Assembly: GCA_035578175.1 (NCBI GenBank)
Contig: JAQMRL010000003.1
Location: 105,078,969-105,142,968, forward strand
Length of the DNA: 64,000 nt
Direction: 5' to 3'
Origin: Catonia carolina
Taxonomy: Eukaryota > Arthropoda > Insecta > Hemiptera > Achilidae
A model generated the notes under the pieces. That model saw only the letters and a list, made by a program, of their open reading frames with translations. It ran no database searches and had not been told where the DNA came from. The position numbers and the translations under genes are program-made. This document shows, piece by piece, positions 1-11,552 of this stretch (within the stretch, counting starts at the first letter, position 1; every line of letters begins with the position of its first letter).

Positions 1-201
1 ATATTCCAATAAACATTTAACATTCAAAACGAAAAATTAGATTTTTATCCCATATTTTAATTCGTGCTGAACTCCATTTTCCTAATAGGTAATCGGGTTT
101 TAAGGAAATATTGTATCTGAATTTTTTTTAAAGGAAGTTTTGCAAGCTTTTAAATGTAACCTTAGCTGATATTAATCTGACTAAAAACGAAATTATTTCT
201 A
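1..201. other. AT-rich flank, no gene
   Basis: Nothing recognisable is seen. R1 repeat sequence starts at about 202. Confidence 0.5.
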
Positions 202-2320
202 AAAATCCTGTATGAACACTAACGTGACTTTCTCTAGCCAATGCAAATAATGAACAATATAACCTACATTAGTAATAATACATTAGAAATACACAAGAAA
301 TCTAACTGCAGGAAACATAACCTTATATTAATCATGAGTGAATGATGCAAAATGAAAATCAACTTCAGTTTACCTTAATACGGAAAATCACTCTTTCACG
401 CTTAACTAAGCTCTGTAGAGAAAAATTATTTAAATAAATGTTGTAGTTCTTTTAATATCCTATAAAATTGATGATATACACTTTTGTCGTAAAATGCATA
501 ATAAGGAAATCTTAAAAAAATCCATTTTTTACAGATTTTCATGAAAAAAAAACCCAGAAAATCACTAATTACCGCTAAATGAAGCGTTATACAAACAAAT
601 AATTAAAATATAAATTGTAGATTTTTAAATTTTCTACAAATTTAATTATAACCACTTTTTCCCTAAACTGCATTTTAAGGCTGCAGTCCGAAGAAAACCA
701 TTTTTTCCCACGAGAGAACAGCCTTCCCAAGAATTTCAGTAGCATGACGCCTACTCTGTCTTCTAGAGCATACAAAATGTACGAGGGTAAGTCAATTATT
801 ATCCACAATTAAGTCATATTTTTGTTTATGTTGGCAGTACTTTCGTTTTGCGTTGATGACGCATGTGTTTTTTATTTGTGGTTATACGTATGCAAGTTTC
901 AAGCTGCTAGGTTAGTTTCGTTATCGCTGTCTCGTGCTGCTCCGCTTTCTATTTGCACCAAAGAAGAGCAACGTTCAGTGATCCGTTTTTTGTGGTCGGA
1001 AGGTGTATCAGGGGCCAAAATTTATAGAAGACTTTCGGTACAGTTCGGGAACAGTGTTTGTCACAACGGAGTGTCTACGAATATATTGAAAAATTCAAAA
1101 ATGGTCGCACAAGTGTTACTCACGATGAAGGAGCTGAACGACCATTTACCGCCGTAAATGAAGAAAACATTGAGCGTTCACGTGAAGTGATTATCTTAGA
1201 CAGACTAGTAACTATGGACGAAATGGCACATCGTCTGCAAATTAGCTATGGTTGTGCCTCAGAAATCATTCACAACACACTTGGGTTTCATAAAGTTTGT
1301 GCAAGATGGGTCCCAAAACAGCTGATACTGTTGTATGAACAAACGCGCTTGGACATATGAAAAAAACATTTGGATCCCTATGATAACGAACGGGACAACT
1401 TATTAGACAGGATTATTACTGGTGATGAAACATGGATCCATCATTACGAGCTGGAGAGTAAATGGCAGAGTATGGAATGGAAACATCCAAATTCGCCGTG
1501 CAAGAAAAAATTCAAGACCCAACCGTCTGCAGGATAACTGATGCTTACGGATTTTTGGGACTCACAAGGTCCAGTACTGGAACAATATCAGGAAAGGGGC
1601 ACAACAATAAACAGTGTACGTTACAGTGAGATGCTTACTGCCAAGCTAAAGCCTGCAATCGAAGCAAACACCGAGGACTGCTGTCAAAAGGTGTTGTGTT
1701 ATTGCACGACAACGCCCGTCCGCATACTGCTGCTCACAGTGCTGAAACGCTCCGGAAACTCAATTTTGAAGTACAGCTTATCCTCCATATAGTCCCGATC
1801 TTGCTCCTTCTGATTATCACTTGTTTGGTCCACTCAAAGAGGCATTAAGGGGCCGTCGATTTACCTCGGACGAAGCATGAAAGAAGCGGTGCATTCCTGG
1901 CTCGCATCTCAACAACAAAACTTTTTTTTGAGGGCATCAGGAAACTTGAACAACGATAGACCAAGTGCGTTGAAAAGCAAGGAGACTATGTCGAAAAATG
2001 ATGTACTTGTAAGTTTCCTATTTGATTATAACACTTGTATAACTACGAGTTGCGGATAATAATTGACTTACCCTTGTAGTAATGAGGCGATTTAAAAAAA
2101 AGAAACGTAGGAGCCGTTTTTAAGAAAATTGCAAAAGAGTGAAAATGACACGATAAACTACTACTTCCAGTAGACCGATTTTGATTTAAATGTTTGTGTC
2201 TGATTTTCTAGCGGTACGAAACTTAAATTTCAAGTTTCAACTTCTTACAATGTTCTATTCTTGAGATATCTTCTTCCTGTTCATTTTTCCTATATATTCG
2301 TATTGGCAAGAGAAAGTAAA
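202..2320 (+). repeat. R1 repeat, copy 1, split by a mariner
   Basis: R1 sequence occupies about 202-781 and resumes at 2077-2320; the mariner at 782-2076 interrupts it. The left end (ACTTTCTCTAGCC, 228-240) mirrors the right end (GGCAAGAGAAAGTA, 2304-2317), so the repeat has short terminal inverted repeats. The inside holds degenerate ~165-bp modules with the phrases gctaaactaagc, gttgtag...ctacaac and cgtaaaatgcat. Other copies lie at 13.9, 20.7, 53.7, 58.7 and 62.05 kb. It has no coding capacity and is likely a non-autonomous DNA element. Confidence 0.7.
782..2076 (+). mobile_element. mariner transposon, near full length, inactivated
   Basis: The element is 1,295 bp with 27-bp terminal inverted repeats (782-808 and 2050-2076, two mismatches, core GGGTAAGTCAATTATTATCC) and a TA on each side (780-781, 2077-2078). 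The transposase reads along the plus strand in pieces: a helix-turn-helix N-terminus (about 960-1360, including KEEQRSVIRFLWSEG), then GDETWIHHYE (first catalytic Asp, about 1420), LHDNARPHT (second, about 1700) and SPDLAPSDYHLF (third, about 1800). All three acidic triad codons survive, but the frame shifts several times and a stop follows LDI near 1358. Length and TIR size are normal for the mariner family. It cannot make transposase but has recognisable ends. Confidence 0.95.
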
Positions 2321-2599
2321 AATATTTTGTTACTTAAAAAAAACATTCTTAAAAACTTAGTTAAATTGTTCAACGCCTTTACATTCAATGAATCAAAATT
2401 ATATACTAAATGCTGCATTCTTATTGGTTCATTTGTGAAAGCGAATAAACCTTCATCGTTATAAAGAATACGGTTTGGGATTTTCTGGATTATTTCACCT
2501 ACTAAAATGTTGGGATGTCCAATACTTCCAAGCTCTTCCAATACCACGTTGTTCGGTTAGGTTTTTAGTAAATATCTGTTCACTTCGTTTGGGCGTTCA
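2321..2599. other. short unassigned gap
   Basis: Sequence between R1 and the minus-strand LINE remnant. An open frame here on the minus strand has no recognisable motif and overlaps the R1 end. Confidence 0.4.
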
Positions 2600-3440
2600 A
2601 CTATCTGGTAACAAATGAATATACCTCTTACCTGCAGGCTGTTTCTGAATAGTTGATGTCATCAATGAATGGCGCATTATGTTTTTGCCTAATAACTTCA
2701 TTTTGTTTATGGCCCAGCAATCGGTACCCTGTTAAAGTTATGAACAATCTCATCTCAGGAGCCTCTAGTCTTGATGACTGCTCAGTAGTGAGGGTCAAAA
2801 ACACTGAACTGTGCATTAAAACTAGCAAAGCTAGTGTCGTAAAACTTAAAACCGGTCTCCTTCCATACTTTACCAAACAGAATTTTCCTCAAAGTATATC
2901 TAAGCCTTTAAACTTTTCCAATTTGATTTCTGTATGTTGTAATTCTACATAAGAAAATTATATCCCAAGTAAACGGCCCAAATCCCAAGTAAATAAATGA
3001 ATGTACCTGTTCTAAGGTTATGACGGCCCGTTGGCTTAGAGATTAGCGCAACAGGCTTCTACACCAGGGTTCCGGTTTCGATTCCCGGACAGGTCTGGCA
3101 TTTTTTCTTCATTCATTTTCTTTATCATCCGTCTCACCGTCTGTATTAGCAGCAATTACAAAACAAACGTAAAACAAAAAAAAACAATGTTCTAAAGTTA
3201 CTCATTCAAATACCTTGTTTCTGAATGATCAGAAAAATAATCTCAGGTTGATGGGTTTCCTGAAATCCATCATCTCTGTCTTCTTTACGAATAACGGGAG
3301 GATATATTGCTCTGCAGTTAAAGAAAATAAGCATTTAAATATCTGTAAATCATCCTCAGGTACCGTAAACAACATCAAATCTTCAACAAAAGACAAAACT
3401 GTTAAAGGAGTCGTTCTGTTAAACATGAAGAAATGTAAAC
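2600..3440 (-). pseudogene. LINE reverse-transcriptase remnant (minus), split by a SINE
   Basis: Read on the minus strand, 3426-3229 contains the RT palm motif as TVLSFVEDLMLFT, where active elements have (F/Y)ADD, followed by SVKKT-like text. After the SINE at 3021-3187 is skipped, the frame continues as a YLG stretch and then LTTEQSSRLEAPEMRLF and GHKQNEVIRQ (2876-2640). These are typical of the thumb and C-terminal region of insect RTE-like endonuclease-reverse transcriptases. Stops and frameshifts are present and the first Asp of the ADD motif is lost, so it is dead. Neither element end was found. The exact LINE clade is inference. Confidence 0.75.
3021..3187 (+). mobile_element. SINE-A, tRNA-derived
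   Basis: A tRNA-like head (ggcccgttggcttagagatt = box A region; ggtttcgattcccgg = box B) is followed by a family-specific body ending in a tattagcagcaatta phrase and an A-rich tail. The 13-bp flanks tgttctaaggtta (3008-3020) and tgttctaaagtta (3188-3200) form a target-site duplication with one mismatch. It landed inside the LINE remnant at 2600-3440. Confidence 0.9.
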
Positions 3441-4293
3441 TTTTTAAATCATAAACCAGTTTTCAGAACTTTATTTTAATTTAAGTTATGGTATAATAGA
3501 TTCTTTAAAAACCAGTAAAAATTAGTTGGGGACATAAAAAATTATTGGCGTATATTTAATAATTACAAACGCTTAATTAGTAATTGAAAACTATTGCCGG
3601 TAGTCTAAAATTACATACGCTTAAATAGTAATTATTTAATGTTAAAATCAACTAAGTAATAGCAAGATCAAACTGTAAAATAATATTTCTAATAAAATGT
3701 ACTTTTGTAAAAGGTGACGCGAGAATACAAATTATATGTTTTTGTTTGTTAAGAACAAAACTTGTAATTGGTGAATAATAATTACAGTCCGTTGTAACAA
3801 TAAAATAGAATTACGCTAAAATCAGTCTCATTAAAACTTAGAAAATGAATTTAATGAGAACGTCATTAAGATTAATGTAAGTAGAAAGTTTAATTAAAAG
3901 ACGGGATTACGTTCTAGTTTTAATATTTAAAAAAATGTGATTTCAATGGCTGACATTTAATTTTTATGTAAAGCACGTCTGGGTCCCAAATATATTTTGA
4001 AGAACTATCTCCCTATTTAATTAAAATAATCATTCTATTTAGTTTCCAAATAATAACTATCATTCTTTTTGGTGAATCTACACAATATTAAATCTAATAC
4101 TGAAAGGGTAAATTTAGTAAACTAACACTGAAAACGTAAATTTTGGAAATATCAAAATATAGGTAGGCCTATTATAGTTTCAAGGTGCTCTAATCTAAAT
4201 CGCTAATACTTTCAACAGTTGGTGTAACTTTACTACAAAGAAGACATCAAGTTTACGTTTATGTTATTTGAATTATTTTCAATTCTTGTTGAT
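3441..4293. other. gene-free AT-rich stretch
   Basis: No gene. Two near-identical ~25-bp phrases (aattaca-acgcttaa-tagtaatt) at about 3561-3585 and 3610-3634 form a local direct repeat with ~50-bp spacing. Otherwise nothing is seen. Confidence 0.45.
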
Positions 4294-4680
4294 TAGGTCA
4301 TCAGCTGAAAGGCTGGTTTGAATCTGTAGAGGTTTTACTAAGTAATACGAGGAGTGAGGTGGTTTACAAAATTGTTTTCCTCACTGAGTGGAAAAGTACG
4401 CTAATCAGCATGCCGGGCCCTCTGAAAAAACATCTATTTCTCACCCTGCAATGACACTTTCACTTCATTCACCACAGGGTCTGGCTGTATAATGAAATTC
4501 ATTACTTTCAAAGGAGATAACTCTGATTAGTGTTTTTTACACCTCTATCTCTTCTGTTCTTAAATGATTCAGTCATTAAATTGGCTGACCATGTGATAAG
4601 AAACAGAACTATTTATTTTAGCCCTGCAACGAACAGATTGAGTTTAAATAATTGACACTCCATCTGTCTGTTGTGAGCAG
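4294..4680 (+). repeat. R2 repeat, near complete
   Basis: Begins taggtcatcagctgaaaggc, with internal landmarks gaggagtgaggtggttta, cctcactgagtggaaaagta, cagggtctggctgtataatg and ctcttctgttcttaaatg. Six other copies in the window (16.7, 27.7, 31.8, 37.5, 40.0, 57.4 kb) share the same order. No TIR, tRNA head or RT coding was seen, so its class is unknown. Confidence 0.85.
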
Positions 4681-4750
4681 ATTTCAAATTCTCATTCTTT
4701 CAATTCTTATCATTGAAAATACTAATTAAATTATTTCAGTGTTTTCTTTT

Positions 4751-5032
4751 TGTTATACGTCTGGCGGTTTTGCATTCTGCTAATGCAGGCGATGGAGAAT
4801 GATGATAATATGAAAGTGAGTGATGAAAAAATGCCAGACCTGACAGGCAATCGAACCCAAGACCCCGGCGTAGAAGCCGGTTGGCGTAACTGGCTTTTAT
4901 TCCGGGGTTCCGGGTTTGATTTCCGATCAGGTCTGGCTTTTTTTATCAGTCACACTCATATATATTATCATTCTCCACCATCTTCACCGTCTGCATTAGC
5001 AGAAATTGGAAAACAGTAGGCCTAAGACGTAA
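4751..5032. repeat. Head-to-head SINE-A pair
   Basis: 4751 to about 4890 is a minus-strand SINE-A (rc of tctgcattagcag, then ggtctggca, then the tRNA head). From about 4881 a plus-strand SINE-A runs to 5032, ending gtctgcattagcagaaattg. The heads meet and share gttggcgtaac. The result is an imperfect inverted repeat of roughly 140-bp arms. One open frame runs through it (4750-5019), but it is made of SINE sequence and is not a gene. Confidence 0.85.
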
Positions 5033-5248
5033 AAAAAACAATGAAATAATTGAATTAGTATTTTCAATGATAACATTTGGAAAAAACATTGAAATAACTT
5101 AAACGTAAGCTTGATGTATTTTTGTAGTTAAATCATTTTTTGTAGTTAAGAATAATTATAATAATTATTCTTATAATTAAGGATAATAATCATTCTAATA
5201 ATTATTATTATTAGATGTAATAATTATTATAATAGCTAATCTAAACAG

Positions 5249-5342
5249 CATCTGCTGAACTTTTCCGTATTGCTGTCAGCAAAGTGAGAATTGCCATGCT
5301 GGTCGCCAACATCCGAAACGGATAGCGCACTAAAAGAAGAAG
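5249..5342 (+). mobile_element. Short LINE 3'-end insertion with TSD
   Basis: The 94-bp insert ends gccaacatccgaaacggata, then a (GAA)-type tail. It is flanked by the perfect 11-bp duplication aatctaaacag (5238-5248, 5343-5353). A simple-repeat tail plus a TSD fits an extremely 5'-truncated non-LTR retrotransposon end. The parent family is not identifiable from 94 bp. Confidence 0.75.
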
Positions 5343-5353
5343 AATCTAAACAG

Positions 5354-6329
5354 TATTAGCTATTTAGATTAGACCACTTTGAAACTGCGATATGCCTATA
5401 TTTTGATATTTACAAAACATAACCGGTTATAAAATTTTATGTCTTCGTTTTATCAAAAGAAATAACTAAATGTAATCTCTCTCAAAAAGATCAATTTAAT
5501 CAAGCTTTGTTTATCACTTGCGTTTATTTACCTATTTTAGTTTGTTTTTTGTCAAACAATTATAAACAGTAAACGCTACTCGTTATTTATTTTACGTAAA
5601 TTTAACGGATTCCCGGTAGTCGGTTTTATTCGATGATTCTCAGCCTGTACCACACTTAGTTGTTTGCTCAATGGTGTAACTTAATAATTTAGATGAACTT
5701 TTAACAGATTTATTAGAACAGCCTGATGGTAAACATTTTACTAATTCTTTTAGTAAAATACTTTCTGGCGGGTTTAGCTATTTGAATTCTTTACATTATA
5801 CTTATACTTTTAAAAAATTCTTTCAAACGGTTTTTAGCTATTTAACATTTAATACGTATTATCTAGGAGAAAAGTTGAGGTGTACAAACTAAATAAAATA
5901 TGGAATACGGCTTTCATTAAGCATTCCTGAAGTGCTCTTCATTTACTGCATTAAAGGGTTTTGTCAAAATTGCAATGAAGTACGAGTAGATCCAATAATT
6001 TTATAATGCATAACTTATGTACAAAACTTTTAAATTAAATACTTAAGTATACAGGTAGTGGTTTTGTTACAAATGAAATTTATTCTAATTTGCAGACATA
6101 AAAACGTTTACGATAAAAACTAAAAACATTTAATTAATTAAGCGTTGTTGGTGAAAATATTTGGTTTGGAATATACAAGAAGAGGTAACAATGGCTTCTA
6201 ATGAATTTAAATTAATTATTGCTAAAATTTGTATAAAAAATTGTACGTTTTAATTTATTTTACTTACAATCTGATTTTTTTCAATAATGCTCATTTAAAA
6301 TAATTGGGATGGTAATTTAAATTACCATC
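5354..6329. other. gene-free AT-rich stretch
   Basis: No gene, repeat boundary or RNA gene is seen. Confidence 0.45.
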
Positions 6330-6960
6330 TTTCAGACGAGAGAGTGATTGAACGGGGGAGTGTGGAAGAGTTTTTTTATTGTCATTCAGAAGAAAGTGTG
6401 AAAGGCATTTTCTTCTTGAATTACGATTCTATTATTTAAGAATTCCTAATGAATACAATTATATTTAATTTTTTCTCTTTCAAACAATATTTAAACTCAG
6501 AAGTTTCACATCAAATCAAGTTAAATATTTAAGGGTTATACTTGACCAACGATTAACCAGGTAAAACCACATCAAACTATGGCAGCAGGCTAGCAGAACA
6601 AAAATTATCTACGGTTTTATTGGTAAACCTTCTTATTTACCATCAAAACAGAAATTATTTGTCTACAAAAGTATCTTTTAAATTCATTTTGGTTGTATGC
6701 TTGTCAAATACGGTTACACTGCTAATAGCAATTTTTCTTGCTTACACGCGGCTTAGCCTAAAGTATACTCAAGATTATCACTAACTCCTCCTGGTACGTG
6801 ATTAGCGAACCTTATACAAATTAACTTACTAATCCCTTACGTTATTACTAAGAGCACATAAGATACAAACAAAAATACGAAGCATCACGTGGGGGACCCA
6901 GCTTCTTCATGTCATTCATCCCACATTTTGTAAAATTCAATTTTGTTTATGTAATAGGAG
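6330..6960 (+). pseudogene. Jockey/CR1-like LINE RT C-terminal remnant
   Basis: Plus-strand frames, with frameshifts, give VKYLRVILDQRLT (the conserved YLG-hLD-L block, Gly to Arg), TKIIYGFIGKPSYLPSKQKL, a YKSI block and an IISEPY/HIRYKQKYE-like tail. This is the thumb and post-RT region of Jockey/CR1-type LINEs. Frames change at least three times and stops are frequent. The N-terminal RT and endonuclease are absent. No TSD was located. Confidence 0.65.
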
Positions 6961-7509
6961 AAAATAATAAATGCATGTAAACATTATTAATATATTTTAT
7001 ATATATTAATTTGAACCTTTCATTTTAGTACCTGAAAATAAATTATTTGTAGTATTTGCAGTTATTTTATTTTACGTTTTTACTAACAGTGTTAGAGGAT
7101 TCATTTTTATTTATTTATTTATTCTTTTATTTCCCATTGCTTACAAGAAAATATCAATACAAAATAAATGTTAATTTCCTTAATTATAATTTGATAATCT
7201 AGAAACTATTTATTTTAATTCGTGGTGGTAAAATTAATCCACCCAACTATGGTTTCCCATGTTGAAGGGTAGATCAATTCTGTGCTTCATTGTTCATTAA
7301 ACTACTGCAACTATTACGGTAATTTATTAGTGTGCTAGTAATTACAACTACATGTTAGTTACTTAAATACTAACTAAACTACTAAGACATTTTTATTAAA
7401 AAAATAATATGCTATTATTTATAAATTCATGTACAAATGAAAAACAAAACAAACAATAACATATGCAAAACAAAATAATTTATTTAATAATAGAAAACTA
7501 ATATTCAAA

Positions 7510-7930
7510 CCGGTAGACGAGCTCACAAAACTATGTTTCCTGAAGTAACCATTTTTCTATAGTTTCTCTCTCTACTTCCAATAGCCAAATGGTTACTGTT
7601 TTTATTGTACCTTATGATGTCCGGCATATTTTTAACTTGTAGGGAGAGTAGATTGAGCAGTTTGGACGCTAGATAGCAAAAATGCCTTTGGTCTAAAGTT
7701 TTTGAGGCCTTGTGTAAGAGTAAGAGATCATTGTTCCTGGTATTATAATGGTGTGCTGTTGTAGTAAAGTCGTTTATATTTGTATACGCGAAAATAAGAG
7801 CTTCTCTTGCAAATATTTGGCGAATGTCAAGTACGTAGAATTCTTAAAAAGAATGATAGAATTTGAAGAGAGTCGATAAAAATAATGGCAGTACCAGCAA
7901 TCCTGTGAGCTCTTCTACCACGAGCTGTTT
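7510..7930 (-). pseudogene. CR1/Jockey-like LINE RT C-terminus (minus)
   Basis: Minus-strand translation gives the post-RT block HHYNTRNNDLLLLHKASKT followed by LASKLLNLLSLQVKNMPDI, matching the NTR...L.L......Y.....LWN.LP..I pattern at LINE ORF2 C-termini. Upstream a LDIRQIFAREA-like stretch reads in the neighbouring frame. Frameshifts interrupt it. It sits inside the foldback element. Confidence 0.65.
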
Positions 7931-8066
7931 TCTATATTTGTGAATAAGGTTTTTCTCAGGTTTGTTTATTTTATTTGTATCATTTGAATTCGTATTAAGT
8001 ATTTGTATTTTTTAACGTTTTTGTGTCGATAAGCTTTGGATATGCGTAGGTAATTGTGTAAAGACG

Positions 8067-8154
8067 AAAAATGCCAAACCTGGCCGGGAACAGAATCCTG
8101 GAGAACTGGGGTTGAAGCCATAGTTTCCTTTACCATAACACCAACGGGGCGGCC
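8067..8154 (-). mobile_element. SINE-A fragment (minus)
   Basis: Reverse complement reads ggccgccccgttggtgttat, cttcaaccccagttctccagg, ttcccggccaggtttggca. This is the SINE-A head only, without the body. Confidence 0.7.
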
Positions 8155-8375
8155 TATATTGTTATTGCTCTCATACTAGTTACACTGATATTTAAGTTAC
8201 TTACACGTTGTTTTAGTTACTACTAACACATTAGTAAACTATCGTTTTAGTTGAAGTACTAGAAAAATAAACACAAAAGCAGTAAATTGATCTACCCTAA
8301 AACTAGGAAAATCGTAGTTGGATAGATTAATTTTACCACGAGAAAGTTAAAATAAGTAAATTTAGATTTTATTTA

Positions 8376-10126
8376 TAAAGTAGTTATGTATTTTAATGAT
8401 GTTAGTAAAGAAATGGAGAAATAAATATATAAATTTTGTTTCAGATGACAAGCGCTCTACTGTACGGGTTATAACATGGTTCGAATATGGCGCGGCCTAA
8501 GTACGGGTCACTGCCATCTAGCAGAAACTCGCTGAACTCCTTTAGCAAGCGCAGTTTTTTTTAATGTCTGCATCTAACGCACTGAAAATCTACAAAAATT
8601 TCGGGTGCGATTTAAGAGTTTACCCTCCTCTCCTTGAACTGATTTTTACCAAATTTCATATTTTAAGTTCCTAAAAATAAGGTGTTCAGTAGAGGTCCAA
8701 TTCGCCGATTTGAAAAAGGAAATTAAAAAAAGCATTATTTTAAAATTTCAATTTTAATGACTTTCTGTTGTTAATATATTAAGTAATTATGATAGTTTAC
8801 ATTCTACTAAGCAACAGCAAAAAAGAAGCCTTTGAGGAATTATTTTTAAAAAATCGTTAAAAAATATTCAAAACTGACAGAATGACGTTTAAGATAGCTT
8901 ACTTTTCCCGGTTTTGAAGCAGAAATTCTGCATTTTTAAAAATCTTTTTTACCTAAATTCAGTATCCGAAAAATGGGGATAGGACATGTCAAGATAAAAC
9001 TGATGAGCACACTATGTTAAATTCATTACTTACCAATTCATTGATTGAATAAATAAAATTTATTGCCACTACTTACTTCAAAAAGCGTGTCATCCAATCA
9101 TGTTTTATAAACTAATAGATAAATTTTCCTCAGCGTATACTTATAAATTTTTATTTTTTTACCAAACAGCTATTTAGAAAGATATTATTGTACATTGTAA
9201 AATGTTTCAAAAATTAATTTTTTTAAACAAATTTAGATTATCACAACTTTTAAAAGCTTTTTGGAAATTTATTGATGTATTTTGTACCTGTATAAGTAGG
9301 TTTTTTGTTGAAACAATTTAGTCTTGTGATTACCAATATAGCAATCATAACGTTTCCTTAACAGAAAAATTAAAGAAAAGGACTAGTAATACAATTAAGA
9401 CAATCTTTATTTAACTGTAATTTTCACAATAATTACATTAATATTGTTATACCTTATTGACACGAACGTAAGAGTTTACCTGACATGGTCACTCAATTGT
9501 AACTGTGTTACCACAAAAATATTTTATAAAAATAAGTAATTATAATATTTAAAAATTATTATTTTATTCTCATTTTTGGTTCACTTGAATAAATTCTACA
9601 TTTTGTCACTGAAGACATTGTTATGTTTTCTGGTCCGTAGATGATGGTTGTTTGTATACATGAAGCAGGTTCTGATGACGATTTTGAGAAAGGCCTTTAG
9701 CATGCATTAACGCAATAACAACAAACATAAATTTGTTTATTTTAACCGACTACTTATTATTGCTCCCGTAAAACAACTGTGTAATTCTGGTACCATGTGA
9801 TCTTTATTACATCCCTTAGGAATTTATTACTTTTCGTGTATTATACCATCTGTTAAAATTTGAAATTTAATTCAAATATTAAGAAATAAATTTGCTTACG
9901 TCCCCTGTGAATCATTTTGTTACTCGATTGTTAGACAAAGTATCTTTTTAAATTTAGTTATTACCACATTACATTATTGTTCTTTGTACGTATATATCTT
10001 AAAATTTCAGTAAATAGAATAAAATTTGAAAAGGTTTGAGTACTTCAAAGTTGATTTATGAAAAATGATTTGATAAATACTAACTCACTTTGACAGATTG
10101 AGCAAAACGTGGGCAGTTGAAACATG
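8376..10126. other. gene-free stretch
   Basis: About 1.7 kb with no gene seen. A slightly GC-richer patch at 8450-8640 (gcgctctactgtacgggtta, gaactcgctgaactc) looks like a decayed repeat but matches nothing else in the window. Confidence 0.4.
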
Positions 10127-10393
10127 TCATGTCCTATTAAAATCCACAACTTCTATTGAAGTCAAACGTCTGTAATCGGGACAATAAAACAATTCGGAGT
10201 AAATGGAATTACACAAATCGTGAATTTCAGGCATGTTTTCTATGTATTTCAATATTACATTTTTTTTAAAATATTTGTGCATGATAGAATTTTGACACCT
10301 CAATTTGATTCCAACCGAGGCTTCAGATTGTGTTTGAAGTTCAGATATATTCAAGAAGGATGCAGAATAAGGTCTTCAATCATTTAGTCCTAA
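10127..10393 (-). CDS. Unrecognised open frame
   Basis: A minus-strand open frame of about 80 codons ends TSIEVVDFNRT and includes the charged stretch MHKYFKKNVILKYIENMPEI. I recognise no family. There is no clear splice acceptor with a pyrimidine tract at its left edge. It could be a chance frame, an exon, or a piece of a decayed transposase. Confidence 0.2.
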
Positions 10394-11552
10394 ATCTTTT
10401 CATAATATACTTTTTATATAGACTACACAAAAAGCATAATACACAAACAGATACAGACCAGACGGGACAATTTTGTTAGCATTACCCGTAAATTGAACCT
10501 GCGAATGTAATTTTAATTTATCTCCAAATTCCACGTTTTGGATCATTTTGACGGGTATGTAGTTTCAAAATATTAACTTTGCATGAGTACCTTCATACCG
10601 CTTTAGCCTAATGATAGAGCCCAAATCTATAATGCAATAAATGCGTAGCAAAAAATTAGTTTCGCATCCTGGCTAGGTTCTGAAAATCTGTAATGTTCAT
10701 AAAGCCCAAGCCACTTATTTTTACATAATATTCCGTGATTGTAAATGACTAAGCAGTTAAAGTGACTATAAATAAATTTAAAAACTTATTTCCCGTCTAA
10801 TTGGTTATTACTCTATTGTACAAAATCACCAGGTCTGATTTCAAGAAATCCAAAATAATTTTATTATTATGGATTTTATCCTTGACAAAAAAATTCATTT
10901 AACCAAGCTTTCAATTTAACTATTTCATATCATATTATCACCATGTTTCCTAATTAAAAAATAAAATAAAGATAAGAAGCCCAAAATTAAATTTCTACTA
11001 ATAGAACTTAAAAGTAGATTGCTATCTTGGTTTCTAACTCAACCTGCCAGTTACCGTTTACTATTATGAAAGATACTTTCGATTAATTCACCTACAAAAT
11101 TCTGTGAGTAGGGCATTACATTCAAGAATTTAAGTAGATTATTTTCTTAATTGATCCTTTAAGGTAACAGTAAACAAAAATGTTTTATTGACTGCTCAAC
11201 CGAAAGTACTGTTTGATATTTAGAATCTGCTACAAATTCGTGGATAAAATATTTTATAACCACTGAAACCAAATTTTTTTTTAATTTTCAGAATACAAAT
11301 TATCTTTGAACGGTATGTTACTTAGCGACCAAAACTACATAAAAATTTGGTAACCCGAAAGTTTTCAGGTTGCAACCCCATCCCTATGGTAGAGAACAGT
11401 ACTTTTTATCTCCTGAATGGTGCATCGTAGCGAAAATGTGAATTAAACATTTTGTGTACCTCTTCATTTTTTGTGCTCTGAAGTACTTAAAGACCCTGTA
11501 GCTAAAGTACCCCTTAACACACCAGATCGCTGAGAAAACGAGAAAAACTCAA
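10394..11552. other. gene-free stretch with a decayed SINE
   Basis: About 10603-10705 contains a degenerate SINE-C-like phrase (gcatcctggctaggttctga). Otherwise no gene is seen. Confidence 0.35.

Larger units (their letters stand above)
7190..8375. mobile_element. Foldback-type element with long inverted arms
   Basis: 7219-7278 (cgtggtggtaaaattaatcc ... ggtagatcaatt) is the diverged reverse complement of 8280-8343 (aattgatctacc ... taattttaccacg). Similarity continues inward to about 7390 and 8170 (tta-taatgtgttagtagtaa-like text on both arms) and weakly outward to about 7190 and 8375. Between the arms lie a LINE RT remnant (minus) and a SINE-A fragment. It is either a foldback/long-TIR MITE that later took insertions, or a composite. 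No TSD is certain. Confidence 0.6.

Noticed and set aside
2290..2547. 85-codon minus frame
   Set aside because: It overlaps the right end of R1 and has no motif.
4750..5019. 89-codon open frame
   Set aside because: It lies wholly in the head-to-head SINE-A pair.
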